Source of the DNA: Chryseobacterium sp. OSA05B
Lineage (GTDB): Bacteria; Bacteroidota; Bacteroidia; Flavobacteriales; Weeksellaceae
Direction: 5' to 3'
NCBI RefSeq assembly: GCF_019970065.1
Contig: NZ_JAHXYH010000006.1
Location: 186,001 to 250,000, forward strand
DNA length: 64,000 nt
A program made the translations under genes and the position numbers. Shown here piece by piece: positions 53,441-61,187 of the stretch; the first letter of the stretch is position 1; every line of letters begins with the position of its first letter. The notes beneath the pieces were generated by a model. It made no database searches. It was not told the origin of the DNA and saw only the letters and a list, made by a program, of their open reading frames with translations.

Positions 53441-53611
53441 TCAGATACAATACTCACAAGACTCATCAAAATCCCGCAAACAATGTATTTTTTGCCAAGG
53501 TGTTAATCTACACCATGTATCACATGACTTGCTTGGAGTAGGAGGGCACTGTCCTGCACCTCCGTTAATACTTTTTAAATTCTTCTTGGTCAATTTTTTC
53601 AAATTTTTCAT
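53441..53611 (-). CDS. GG-leader six-Cys peptide b
   Basis: 56 aa from ATG 53611; an in-frame ATG further up at 53689 would cover the promoter and lacks the family's start. Leader MKNLKKLTKKNLKSINGG; core GQCPP, Cys at 22, 30, 34, 44, 52, 55; the end is CEYC, so the last pair is one residue wider than in the others. First gene of unit b-a. Its -7 box TATATTTG is at 53694-53687. Confidence 0.75.
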   Translation of the reverse strand: MKNLKKLTKKNLKSINGGAGQCPPTPSKSCDTWCRLTPWQKIHCLRDFDESCEYCI

Positions 53612-53686
53612 AGGTATTGTATTTATTTGTGCGCCTACTCTCAATACTTTTCGGCTTTCGCTAGTCAATTTCATCTGATTATTAAG

Positions 53687-53734
53687 CAAATATAAAAATA
53701 TTTCACCATAGTTGGAATATTAACGAAAATATTT
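53687..53734 (-). repeat. Upstream block of peptide unit b-a, copy 1 of a direct repeat
   Basis: 48 bp, 45 identical to 54255-54302. It contains the -7 box TATATTTG (minus strand 53694-53687) and a conserved tract GGAATATTAACGAAAATATTT on the plus strand at its far end, probably the promoter plus a regulator site. A second shared element (GCCTACTCT..CTTTTCGGC) lies in the leader at 53633-53655. Confidence 0.75.
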
Positions 53735-53753
53735 ATTCCAGAAAAAAACCTCC

Positions 53754-53780
53754 AAAAAAACCTCAGCTTATGCTGAGGCC
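53754..53780 (-). terminator. Terminator of peptide unit d-c
   Basis: CCTCAGC (53761-53767) and GCTGAGG (53772-53778), followed on the minus strand by seven T. It lies 25 bp after the stop of peptide c. Confidence 0.8.
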
Positions 53781-53802
53781 ATTTTCAATAACTTTATTTA
53801 TG

Positions 53803-53970
53803 TTAACATCCGCATGGATCCGGATCCATAACCATGTTAGGACATCTAAGTCTCTGCTGTGGAGTCCATGAACACCATTCTCCGCAGGTTGTTGCAGGTG
53901 GCGGGCAAGCCAAAGCTCCTCCTTCTATTGTTCTCAATTGCTTTTTAGATAATTTTCTTAAATTTTTCAT
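53803..53970 (-). CDS. GG-leader six-Cys peptide c
   Basis: 55 aa, translated by hand. Leader MKNLRKLSKKQLRTIEGG, the most divergent of the four; core ALACPPP with Cys at 22, 29, 33, 43, 53, 55. Shares C-x2-WCSW with peptide d and ends CGC. Second gene of unit d-c (43-bp gap). Confidence 0.75.
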   Translation of the reverse strand: MKNLRKLSKKQLRTIEGGALACPPPATTCGEWCSWTPQQRLRCPNMVMDPDPCGC

Positions 53971-54013
53971 ACTAGTTTTGTTTTAAATTGGTTTTGATTT
54001 CTTTGAACAAAGA

Positions 54014-54178
54014 TTAGCAGTCACAAGGCATATCAAGTACAGCATTTAAGCAATGTGCTTTTTGCCACACACTCCATGAGCACCATTCCGAGCACCAGTT
54101 AGCTAAAGGAGGACATCTTTCTGCACCTCCATTGATGTCCTTCAGATTTTTCTTCGTTAGTTTCTTCAGATTTTTCAT
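54014..54178 (-). CDS. GG-leader six-Cys peptide d
   Basis: 54 aa, translated by hand. Leader MKNLKKLTKKNLKDINGG, core AERCPP with Cys at 22, 29, 33, 43, 52, 54, ending CDC. First gene of unit d-c. A promoter-like box lies 77 bp upstream. The leader is 17/18 identical to that of peptide b. Confidence 0.75.
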   Translation of the reverse strand: MKNLKKLTKKNLKDINGGAERCPPLANWCSEWCSWSVWQKAHCLNAVLDMPCDC

Positions 54179-54254
54179 AATAATTTGTTTTAATTTGTTG
54201 GCCTACTCTATACGCTTTTCGGCATCCGCAAATGATTTGTTATTTGATAGTTAA

Positions 54255-54302
54255 CAAATATATAAATATTTCACAATAATTGGAATATTAACGAAAATAT
54301 TT
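54255..54302 (-). repeat. Upstream block of peptide unit d-c, copy 2 of the direct repeat
   Basis: 45/48 identical to 53687-53734, 568 bp apart, and at the same distance (77 vs 76 bp) from the start of the first gene of its unit. Contains -7 box TATATTTG (minus strand 54262-54255). Confidence 0.75.
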
Positions 54303-54323
54303 TTGCAATCGATGCATATAGAC

Positions 54324-54353
54324 ATAAAAAAACCTCAGCAAATGCCGAGGTTT
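54324..54353 (-). terminator. Terminator of rplU-rpmA
   Basis: AACCTCAGC (54331-54339) and GCCGAGGTT (one mismatch), followed on the minus strand by seven T. Confidence 0.75.
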
Positions 54354-54378
54354 AGTTTTTTATAAAACGCTTAAATGA

Positions 54379-54636
54379 TTATGCGTTTGCTTCTACAGAT
54401 ACGAAAGATCTGTTGTTTGCTTTCTTTCTGAAAACTACTTTACCGTCTACTAGTGCAAACAAAGTGTGGTCTTTACCCATACCCACGTTTTCACCCGGGT
54501 GGTGCTGAGTACCTCTTTGTCTGATAATAATATTTCCGGCAATAGCTTCTTGTCCACCGAAAATCTTCACACCTAATCTCTTAGAGTGAGACTCTCTACC
54601 GTTCTTGGAACTACCGACTCCTTTCTTGTGTGCCAT
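54379..54636 (-). CDS. rpmA: 50S ribosomal protein L27
   Basis: 85 aa. MAHKKGVGSSKNGRESHSKR, GVKIFGGQEA and IRQRGTQHHPGENVG are the L27 core. Its N-terminus lies near the peptidyl transferase centre. Follows rplU by 12 bp. Confidence 0.97.
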   Translation of the reverse strand: MAHKKGVGSSKNGRESHSKRLGVKIFGGQEAIAGNIIIRQRGTQHHPGENVGMGKDHTLFALVDGKVVFRKKANNRSFVSVEANA

Positions 54637-54648
54637 TTTATTACTGGA

Positions 54649-55224
54649 TTATTTGTTAAGTGCTTTAAATGTATCAATATTCTTAACGATAGCAGCATCT
54701 ACTTCTTCGTGAGTAAGAATAGTTTTTTCTAATTCAACTTTAACTGCTTTACCTAAAGTAATTAAAGTTTCTCTGTTTTCTTTAGACTGAGACAAGTTGT
54801 TTTTCTTCAAGTGATAGTTCAGCTCGTGATCTTCACTAAAGTTAACAGTTGCGTTGTCTGAAAGAACTTCAGCTTTCACAGTTTCTTTTTTAGCAGCTTT
54901 CTTAGAACCTCCTTCAAAACCAGTGATACCAGTGATTTTAATTTGAGTTAAAGATTGTCTGTGACCGTTTTTAACTTGGTAACCTTTTCTTCTTTTCTTT
55001 TTGAAAACGATTACTTTATCAGCTTTTACGTGGTCTAGGATCTCTGCATCTACAGTGATTCCGCTTACAGCTGGGGCGCCAACAGTGATTGAACCGTTTA
55101 CAGTAAGAAGAATTTTATCAAAAGAAACTTTGTCTCCTTTTTCTCCTTTTAAACGGTTTACAAACAACTTCTGGTCTTGCTCAACTTTATATTGAAGCCC
55201 TGCTATTTCTACAATTGCAAACAT
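54649..55224 (-). CDS. rplU: 50S ribosomal protein L21 with long C-terminal extension
   Basis: 191 aa versus ~103 in most bacteria. Residues 1-~100 are L21 (IAGLQYKVEQDQKLFVNRL, then KRRKGYQVKNGHRQSLTQIK). Residues ~105-191 are an Ala/Lys-rich linker and helical tail of unknown role. It could be a lineage-specific addition; no frameshift is needed. Confidence 0.95.
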   Translation of the reverse strand: MFAIVEIAGLQYKVEQDQKLFVNRLKGEKGDKVSFDKILLTVNGSITVGAPAVSGITVDAEILDHVKADKVIVFKKKRRKGYQVKNGHRQSLTQIKITGITGFEGGSKKAAKKETVKAEVLSDNATVNFSEDHELNYHLKKNNLSQSKENRETLITLGKAVKVELEKTILTHEEVDAAIVKNIDTFKALNK

Positions 55225-55618
55225 TGTTTATAAATTTTTAGTTATTTCGAGGTGCAAATATATGAATAAATTTCTAAATAGCTTGCAATCAGATCTGTAT
55301 TTTTCAAGAAAAACAATTTATGGTCTTTGAACGCGTTCCCAGTTGTAAAATATTCATTCACAAACAGATTTTAACAAAGAACGTTTTCTTCTTACAACCA
55401 TTACTCAATGGCATAATCCTACGTATTTCTTAGTTATTTCAAAGCACAAACAAAAAATTTATGTATAAATTTCTACACACATTTACAATTAGGTTTATTT
55501 TTTTCATAAAACTCAAATAAAAAGATAAATTCACTATGGTTTGAATAATTTTTGTCATTAAAGTGCTGATAATTATCAGATAATTTTATACCTTCGTTAT
55601 CACCAAAAAATATTTTAT
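55225..55618. repeat. Gene-free region with an imperfect copy of the rplU upstream sequence
   Basis: No gene was seen. The stretch at 55236-55279 (TTTTAGTTATTTCGAGGTGC.., then ATAAATTTCTA) recurs in looser form at 55427-55475 (TTCTTAGTTATTTCAAAGCA.., then ATAAATTTCTA). The second copy lacks the -7 box. It may be an old duplication. Confidence 0.4.
55255..55262 (-). promoter_or_regulatory. -7 box of the rplU-rpmA promoter
   Basis: TATATTTG on the minus strand, 31 nt before the rplU ATG. Confidence 0.6.
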
Positions 55619-56506
55619 ATGAAAAGAAACTTCAAATTCTGCCTGTTGGCAGGAGCCATTGCCGCTTTCTCACTATCAGCGTGCCGCGATGACAAAATGG
55701 AGGAATCTGTTCTTCCTGAATCTCAATCTGCAAGCGCCAAGCTTGAACAACCCGGAGACCTTGAAAAGAGTTGTTCATATGTAGACCAGTACTGGAGCTC
55801 ATCTGCAGTTTTGAAAACCACCCTCTCTACTTCTACAGACACCAACTTTATGAATGCTCAAATGACTAAGATTGCAAGTCTTTGGGGAAGAAGTAATCCA
55901 ACACTTCGTTTTGTAGATGATCCATCCAATTTCAATTCCACTTACAATGCAATCTCGTATTCGACAGGGAAAATTTATTATGGATATGCCATTTATGCTG
56001 ATGCTAAAAACAAAGGCGGAGATATTGTCAATGCCATGATCCTGGCTCACGAATATGGTCACCAACTCCAGTATATCTTTAATCTTCCTACCGTAAATGA
56101 ATCTACTGCAAGACCAAACGAACTGGAAGCAGACGGTTTCGCGGGCTATTACCTACGAAGACCAAACGGTTATAATAAAACGAATTTCGCTGAAATTGCC
56201 GCTGCTTATGAATTCGCACAAAGCATCGGAGATTACCAGACTAACAGTGCCAACCACCACGGAACTCCTCCACAAAGAAGATCTGCCGTGCGTTTAGGTT
56301 TCCTTTTAGGACAGTATGACCTGAATGCAGCTAATTTCGATTATAACTTCTTCTATTATTATCAGGGAGTATTAAACGGAACATATAAAATGGGCAAGAA
56401 CTCTATAAATCCGGAGATCGATGCTTATATGAGCCAGTACATGGATGAACTTAGAAAAATCCAGAATGGAGAAATCTCTGCAGAAGAATTTAAGCAACTT
56501 AAATAA
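55619..56506 (+). CDS. Putative neutral zinc metallopeptidase lipoprotein
   Basis: 295 aa. Lipobox LSAC (Cys22). Zn motif HEYGH in LAHEYGHQLQYIF, followed about 30 residues later by ELEADGFAGYYLRRP, the ExxxD third-ligand motif of the neutral zinc metallopeptidase family (YpfJ-like). The C-terminus (NGEISAEEFKQLK) is polar. It should be anchored to a membrane facing outward. Substrate unknown. Confidence 0.75.
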   Translation: MKRNFKFCLLAGAIAAFSLSACRDDKMEESVLPESQSASAKLEQPGDLEKSCSYVDQYWSSSAVLKTTLSTSTDTNFMNAQMTKIASLWGRSNPTLRFVDDPSNFNSTYNAISYSTGKIYYGYAIYADAKNKGGDIVNAMILAHEYGHQLQYIFNLPTVNESTARPNELEADGFAGYYLRRPNGYNKTNFAEIAAAYEFAQSIGDYQTNSANHHGTPPQRRSAVRLGFLLGQYDLNAANFDYNFFYYYQGVLNGTYKMGKNSINPEIDAYMSQYMDELRKIQNGEISAEEFKQLK

Positions 56507-56533
56507 ACATTCATTTTTAGCATATTTAACAAA

Positions 56534-56566
56534 GGAGGCAGGCAGCGATGTCCTGCCTCTTTTATT
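56534..56566 (+). terminator. Terminator of the metallopeptidase gene
   Basis: GAGGCAGG (56535-56542) and CCTGCCTC (56552-56559), followed by T-rich sequence. Confidence 0.8.
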
Positions 56567-56619
56567 TTTATCAATAAATCTCCCAAAGTTTATTTACTTT
56601 TGAAACATATCCTACGACA

Positions 56620-57708
56620 ATGAACAGAGATCTCTACATTGATTTTGCCAAGGGAATGGCAACCCTTTCCATCATATTCATCCATACCGCTTTCTGGTCC
56701 GGCCAGTTTTACATTCCTGCGGACGTCAGGGTATTTTCTCTGGTATTTGATGTAGCGCTTTTTTACGCTTTAAGTGGAATTACGTCCGGATCAAACGTAG
56801 AAAAGACATTTTACAGGCTCTTAAAACTTCAGATCACCTATATGATCTTTGTGACCTTCCTGTTCTTTATGGATTATTTTTTCAAGGTTTTCGGGCTCAC
56901 CTTCTTTTCCATGGAATGGCTCCAGAGTTTTTATTCAACATTCGGATCAAAATACGCCACAACGGGTGTTTCCGATATTCCACAATGGCAGAATCTGGGA
57001 AACTGGTACCTTCACCAATATACCAATGCGGATACCTTCCCCGTGGTCATGGGAAGTTTCTGGTATCTGAAAGTTTATTTTATTCTGGCTGTTTTCGGAG
57101 TTCTGATCTTAAGATTTTTTCCAAAACACGTCAACTGGTTCATCGGACTTTGCGTTGCCTTGACTTTAGTATTCAATATTTTTCCAGAAATTTACCCGAA
57201 CGGCCAAGTGGGATACGTCGCTTTTTACCTCACAATCTTTTTAATTGCCAACAGAATGCGGGGCAAACAAATCCCGGTTAAACTAATCCCCGTCCTGTAT
57301 GCAATCGTTGCAGCAGCTTTGATCTGGATGTTCTGGTACTATGGAAGTGAGATATTTTATAAAATCAACAAAAATAAGTTCCCTCCTAAAATTCCTTATA
57401 TCATATGGTCATTATTCTCTCTTACCACGTTATTTGTGCTTTATAACAGATTAAAAATTACAAAAGAGAACTTCGTCACCCATATAGGGAAGAATGCCAT
57501 CTTCTTTTACTTTGCTCAGGGAATAAGCTCATCGCTGGTGTACTTTATCGTTGTTGCTCTAAAAGAAAATATGTCCTGGTGGATGCTGATGGTTCTCATT
57601 TATATCATCAATGTTATTCTTGCTTTCATGATCGCTGCTGGATTAAAAAAAGTAGACGATCTGGGTTGGAAAATTTTAGCCTTTTTAAGAAAAAAAACCG
57701 CTTCTTAA
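56620..57708 (+). CDS. Acyltransferase-3 family membrane protein
   Basis: 362 aa with ~10 TM segments. The family's N-terminal RDLYIDFAKGMATLSIIFIH motif is present (R-D and the catalytic His in FIH). It transfers acyl groups, usually O-acetyl, to sugars or lipids across the membrane. A -7 box TACTTTTG lies at 56595-56602. The target glycan is unknown. Confidence 0.85.
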   Translation: MNRDLYIDFAKGMATLSIIFIHTAFWSGQFYIPADVRVFSLVFDVALFYALSGITSGSNVEKTFYRLLKLQITYMIFVTFLFFMDYFFKVFGLTFFSMEWLQSFYSTFGSKYATTGVSDIPQWQNLGNWYLHQYTNADTFPVVMGSFWYLKVYFILAVFGVLILRFFPKHVNWFIGLCVALTLVFNIFPEIYPNGQVGYVAFYLTIFLIANRMRGKQIPVKLIPVLYAIVAAALIWMFWYYGSEIFYKINKNKFPPKIPYIIWSLFSLTTLFVLYNRLKITKENFVTHIGKNAIFFYFAQGISSSLVYFIVVALKENMSWWMLMVLIYIINVILAFMIAAGLKKVDDLGWKILAFLRKKTAS

Positions 57709-57783
57709 CAGATTAACAGCCAATTTGAAATAAAATAATCTTTATTATCGCAATTTATTTTAATTTTACAAAAAATTCAAAAC

Positions 57784-58362
57784 ATGTTTAAGTTGAAACT
57801 TCCTACCGATCCAAGGTGGGCAAATATTGCAGAAGGAAACATAGGAGAAATTTTAACGGATCATGCGTGGTGCGAGCAGAAAGCCACAACCAATGCCATC
57901 AGCTTGATCAATATGCTCCCAGAACACCCGGAAATCGTCACGGAACTTATTGCCATTGCGCAGGAAGAACTTGACCATTTCAGTCAGGTGCACGAAATCA
58001 TCAAAAAAAGGGGATTAGTTTTCGGAAAGGCCAGAAAAGATGATTATGTAAATGAACTGGCTAAATTTGTTGTTCAGGGAAGCAGAGAAGATCTGATTGT
58101 TGATAAACTGCTTTTCGCGGCCATGATTGAAGCAAGAAGCTGCGAAAGATTCAAAGTACTGACGGAAAATATCAAAGACGAAGAGCTTAAAGTTTTTTAT
58201 AAAGAACTCATGATCTCGGAAGCTAATCACTATACCACTTTTATTGGTTTCGCAAGACAACTTGGCGATATTGAAAAAGTAAACAAGCGCTGGGAAGAAT
58301 GGCTGGAATATGAAGCCAGCATTATCAAATCTTACGGAAACAAAGAAACCATCCACGGATAA
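57784..58362 (+). CDS. miaE: tRNA-(ms2io6A)-hydroxylase
   Basis: 192 aa. A ferritin-like diiron enzyme: helices carry E-x-x-H type ligands (AQEELDHFSQVHEI, then ISEANHYTTFIGFA). It hydroxylates the isopentenyl group at A37 after MiaA/MiaB action. MiaB is at 28371. Its end overlaps a possible start of the DUF502 gene. Confidence 0.9.
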   Translation: MFKLKLPTDPRWANIAEGNIGEILTDHAWCEQKATTNAISLINMLPEHPEIVTELIAIAQEELDHFSQVHEIIKKRGLVFGKARKDDYVNELAKFVVQGSREDLIVDKLLFAAMIEARSCERFKVLTENIKDEELKVFYKELMISEANHYTTFIGFARQLGDIEKVNKRWEEWLEYEASIIKSYGNKETIHG

Positions 58363-59002
58363 CATAAAAAGTAAAAAATCCACGTTGAAAAAACCGACCT
58401 TCGAAAATATTGCCAATTTTTTCCTGAAAAACTTTTTTCAGGGACTGGTCATTATTGGTCCCATCGGGCTTACAATCTTTGTGATCTGGTATATTGTCAG
58501 CGCTATCGACAATATTATCCCTTCTGTGGCCAAAGAGATTCCCGGTTTGGTTTTCGTTTCAACAATTTTGATGACCGCTATTCTGGGTTATCTGGGAAAT
58601 AAATTTGTCGTGGGAAGATTCTTTTTCGACACCATGGACAGCCTTCTGGAGAAAACTCCGGGGGTAAAACACATTTATACCCCTACAAAAGACGTCATGT
58701 CTTCATTTGTAGGAGATAAAAAGAAATTCAACGATCCTGTCTGGGTAAAGACCAATGAAAATCCGGAGATCTGGAGAATCGGTTTTCTGACCCAGAAAGA
58801 GATGTCAGACGTTGAAAAGCACAATTACGTTGCAGTATATCTGCCTCATTCCTACGCTATTTCAGGATGGGTCATTGTTACTGAAGAAAAAAACATCAAA
58901 CCTGTAGTGGGGATGAATGCAGCTTCTGCCATGAAGTTTGCAGTGAGTGGCGGTGTAGCCGGGTTCCATTCTGACGATAATATATTTAAGGCTCCGGAGT
59001 AA
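58310..59002 (+). CDS. DUF502 membrane protein
   Basis: 230 aa from ATG 58310, overlapping miaE by 53 nt. A TTG at 58385 (MKKPTFENIANFFLKNFFQ) is the more typical family start and would avoid the overlap. Two TM segments (LVIIGPIGLTIFVIWYIVSAI, then VFVSTILMTAILGYLG) then a soluble domain with TPGVKHIYTPTKDVMSSFVG. Function unknown. Confidence 0.82.
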   Translation: MKPALSNLTETKKPSTDNIKSKKSTLKKPTFENIANFFLKNFFQGLVIIGPIGLTIFVIWYIVSAIDNIIPSVAKEIPGLVFVSTILMTAILGYLGNKFVVGRFFFDTMDSLLEKTPGVKHIYTPTKDVMSSFVGDKKKFNDPVWVKTNENPEIWRIGFLTQKEMSDVEKHNYVAVYLPHSYAISGWVIVTEEKNIKPVVGMNAASAMKFAVSGGVAGFHSDDNIFKAPE

Positions 59003-59156
59003 TCCACCTTATTCATTCTTTCTATAATAGCCGACCTGGTTATTGTATACCTTTATTCCATTCAAATATTATGTTAACCAAAAAAATATTATTTTGGACA
59101 TCTTTACCTATATACTTTTATTCTTCAATTTATTAAACTCAAATAAATACAACAAT

Positions 59157-60077
59157 ATGAACCAGAATCCTCTTCTAAATTGCGATTACGAAAAAGGAGT
59201 ATGTGAAATCCGAGAAACACCCAATTCAGAAACCTCAACAGAACAATTACAGGGCACCAAAGACAAGATTACTATTATTTATTATACGGATCCTATCTGC
59301 TCTTCCTGCTGGGGAATTGAGCCCCAGTTGAGAAAACTGAAATTAGAATATGGAAACGCTGTAGAATTAGATTACAGAATGGGTGGACTTTTACCATCCT
59401 GGGATATTTATAATTCCGGAGGGATCAGTAAGCCAAGTGATGTTGCCGGCCACTGGGAAGAAGTAAGTCCTTATTACAAAATGCCTATTGAAGGAGGAGT
59501 CTGGATCACAGACCCGTTAAACTCATCTTATCCGCCGTCAATCGCTTTTAAAGCGGCACAAATGCAGGATAAAAAGAAAGCTGTGGTCTATATGAGAATT
59601 CTCCGTGAAATGGTTTTTCTTGATAAATTAAACATCACAAAGCTTGAGCATCTTGAAAAAGCAGCAGAACTTGCCGGATTAAATGTCACTCAGTGGAAAG
59701 AAGATTATGAATCCAAAGCTCAGATCGAATTCAAAAAAGACCTGGATCTTGGACGTCAGCTTGGTGTAAGAGGGTTTCCTACTTTGATTTTCACCAAAGA
59801 TGATGAGATTTTGGATATTCTTTACGGGGTCAAGCCTTATGCAGATTTTGAACACAGAATAAAAAAAATAAGCGCGGACGTTACAAAAGAAGAATATTCT
59901 CCTGAGCCTGAGCAGCTATTCGCTATCTACCCTACTCTAACCACTCAGGAATTTGCCGTTCTTTCCAATATTTCTTTCGAAAAATCATTTGAAAAACTTC
60001 AGAAACTCACAGAAGAAAACAAAGTGTCCCGCAAAAAATATAAAAACGGAGATCTTTGGATTTTTAATAAAAACTAA
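59157..60077 (+). CDS. DsbA-family (FrnE/SpxH-like) protein
   Basis: 306 aa from ATG 59157 (MNQNPLLNCDYEKGVCEI). The long in-frame upstream frame is rejected because it is hydrophobic and unlike the family. Thioredoxin-fold site YYTDPICSSCWGIEPQL (CSSC), helical insert, then GVRGFPTLIF with the cis-Pro. No signal peptide, so cytoplasmic, like FrnE or SpxH. A ~70-residue tail resembles a small helical domain. First gene of a three-gene unit. Confidence 0.85.
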   Translation: MNQNPLLNCDYEKGVCEIRETPNSETSTEQLQGTKDKITIIYYTDPICSSCWGIEPQLRKLKLEYGNAVELDYRMGGLLPSWDIYNSGGISKPSDVAGHWEEVSPYYKMPIEGGVWITDPLNSSYPPSIAFKAAQMQDKKKAVVYMRILREMVFLDKLNITKLEHLEKAAELAGLNVTQWKEDYESKAQIEFKKDLDLGRQLGVRGFPTLIFTKDDEILDILYGVKPYADFEHRIKKISADVTKEEYSPEPEQLFAIYPTLTTQEFAVLSNISFEKSFEKLQKLTEENKVSRKKYKNGDLWIFNKN

Positions 60078-60100
60078 TAACACTATTTAAACTAATAAGG

Positions 60101-61186
60101 ATGTACAAAGTTGCAATCATTGGAGCAGGAGTATCGGGGTTAAGCATGGCCAATTATCTGGAAAAGAATAATATTGATTACCATATCTACGAAAGAAGAA
60201 CCCAAAACGACCTGAAAGGACACGGATTTATCCTTCCCAAAGAGGGTATCGAATTTCTCTCCAACATCATTGATATCAATGATCTCTACACAAAGGGCCG
60301 CTTTTTGAAAAAGTACCTTCATTATCATCAAAATGGTGAGATTCTTTCTGAAAAAGACCTTGAAGATGTTTTTGTGGTTTCAAGAAGCACTTTGATCGAG
60401 ATTTTAGCTCAGGGTATTCCTGCCGATAAGATTTCATATGACACTACGGTCACCCTTAATGGTTTTTCTGAAAACAAAGCGTCCATCACCATCAATGACA
60501 GCAGATCTCTAGAAGCTGATATTGTTATCGCTTCAGACGGTTCAAGAAGCAGAATCAGAAGAAAAACTTTTGAGAATGAAAAAATGAAAGCCGTCCTGGA
60601 AAACGAAGTTGTGAACATTATAGAAAATGTAGAGATTGCCAGTAAACTCGAAAACAATTTCCTGAAGTTTCATCATGAAAATGGCGGTCTGACTTTCGGA
60701 GTCTTAAAACTTTCTTCTACAAAAGTTCTGTGGTACTGTCAGTTTGATATTACCAGATTCTTCATCAATGAAGACTACACTCCGGATTGCATCAAACAGT
60801 TTATCCTGGATAATTTCGGAGACTGGAATCCTTTGGTTTCATCGATCATCAATGATTCGTCCTATGAAAATGCACATATCTGGAGAGTGTATGAATTGGA
60901 AAAGCTCAATCCTTTTTATCACGAAAATGTTGTATTTATAGGCGATGCAGCACATCCGCTGATTCCTTTTACAAGCCAGGGAGTTACCTCTGCGCTTAAA
61001 GATTCTTTTATGCTTACCAATCTCTTAATGGAAGGAAATAGTCTTCCGGAGACGTTTAAAAAGTATAATGATGACAGAAGAGCTGAAATTGACATTCACA
61101 TCAATAATGGAAGAGCATTATTGAACCAATTCCTGCTGCCCTTAAGCGAGCAACAAAAAAATACATTACCCATTTCATACAAATAA
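60101..61186 (+). CDS. FAD-dependent monooxygenase
   Basis: 361 aa. Group A flavoprotein hydroxylase: FAD site AIIGAGVSGLSMANYL, E33-type ribose residue in IYERR, DG motif VIASDGSRSRIR and GD motif FIGDAAHPLIPFTSQG. Substrate unknown. Starts 24 bp after the DsbA-like gene with AAGG upstream, and ends 1 bp before the aminotransferase. Confidence 0.85.
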   Translation: MYKVAIIGAGVSGLSMANYLEKNNIDYHIYERRTQNDLKGHGFILPKEGIEFLSNIIDINDLYTKGRFLKKYLHYHQNGEILSEKDLEDVFVVSRSTLIEILAQGIPADKISYDTTVTLNGFSENKASITINDSRSLEADIVIASDGSRSRIRRKTFENEKMKAVLENEVVNIIENVEIASKLENNFLKFHHENGGLTFGVLKLSSTKVLWYCQFDITRFFINEDYTPDCIKQFILDNFGDWNPLVSSIINDSSYENAHIWRVYELEKLNPFYHENVVFIGDAAHPLIPFTSQGVTSALKDSFMLTNLLMEGNSLPETFKKYNDDRRAEIDIHINNGRALLNQFLLPLSEQQKNTLPISYK

Positions 61187-61187
61187 C

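Noticed and set aside
53232..54178. CRISPR-like array suspected from regular repeats in this region
   Set aside because: The repeats are 168-bp genes and a 48-bp promoter block with a 568-bp period, not short repeats with spacers.
59043..59156. Upstream start for the DsbA-like gene, which would give a membrane-like N-terminus
   Set aside because: The extra 38 residues are A/T-driven hydrophobic sequence; the CSSC-domain family start fits ATG 59157.
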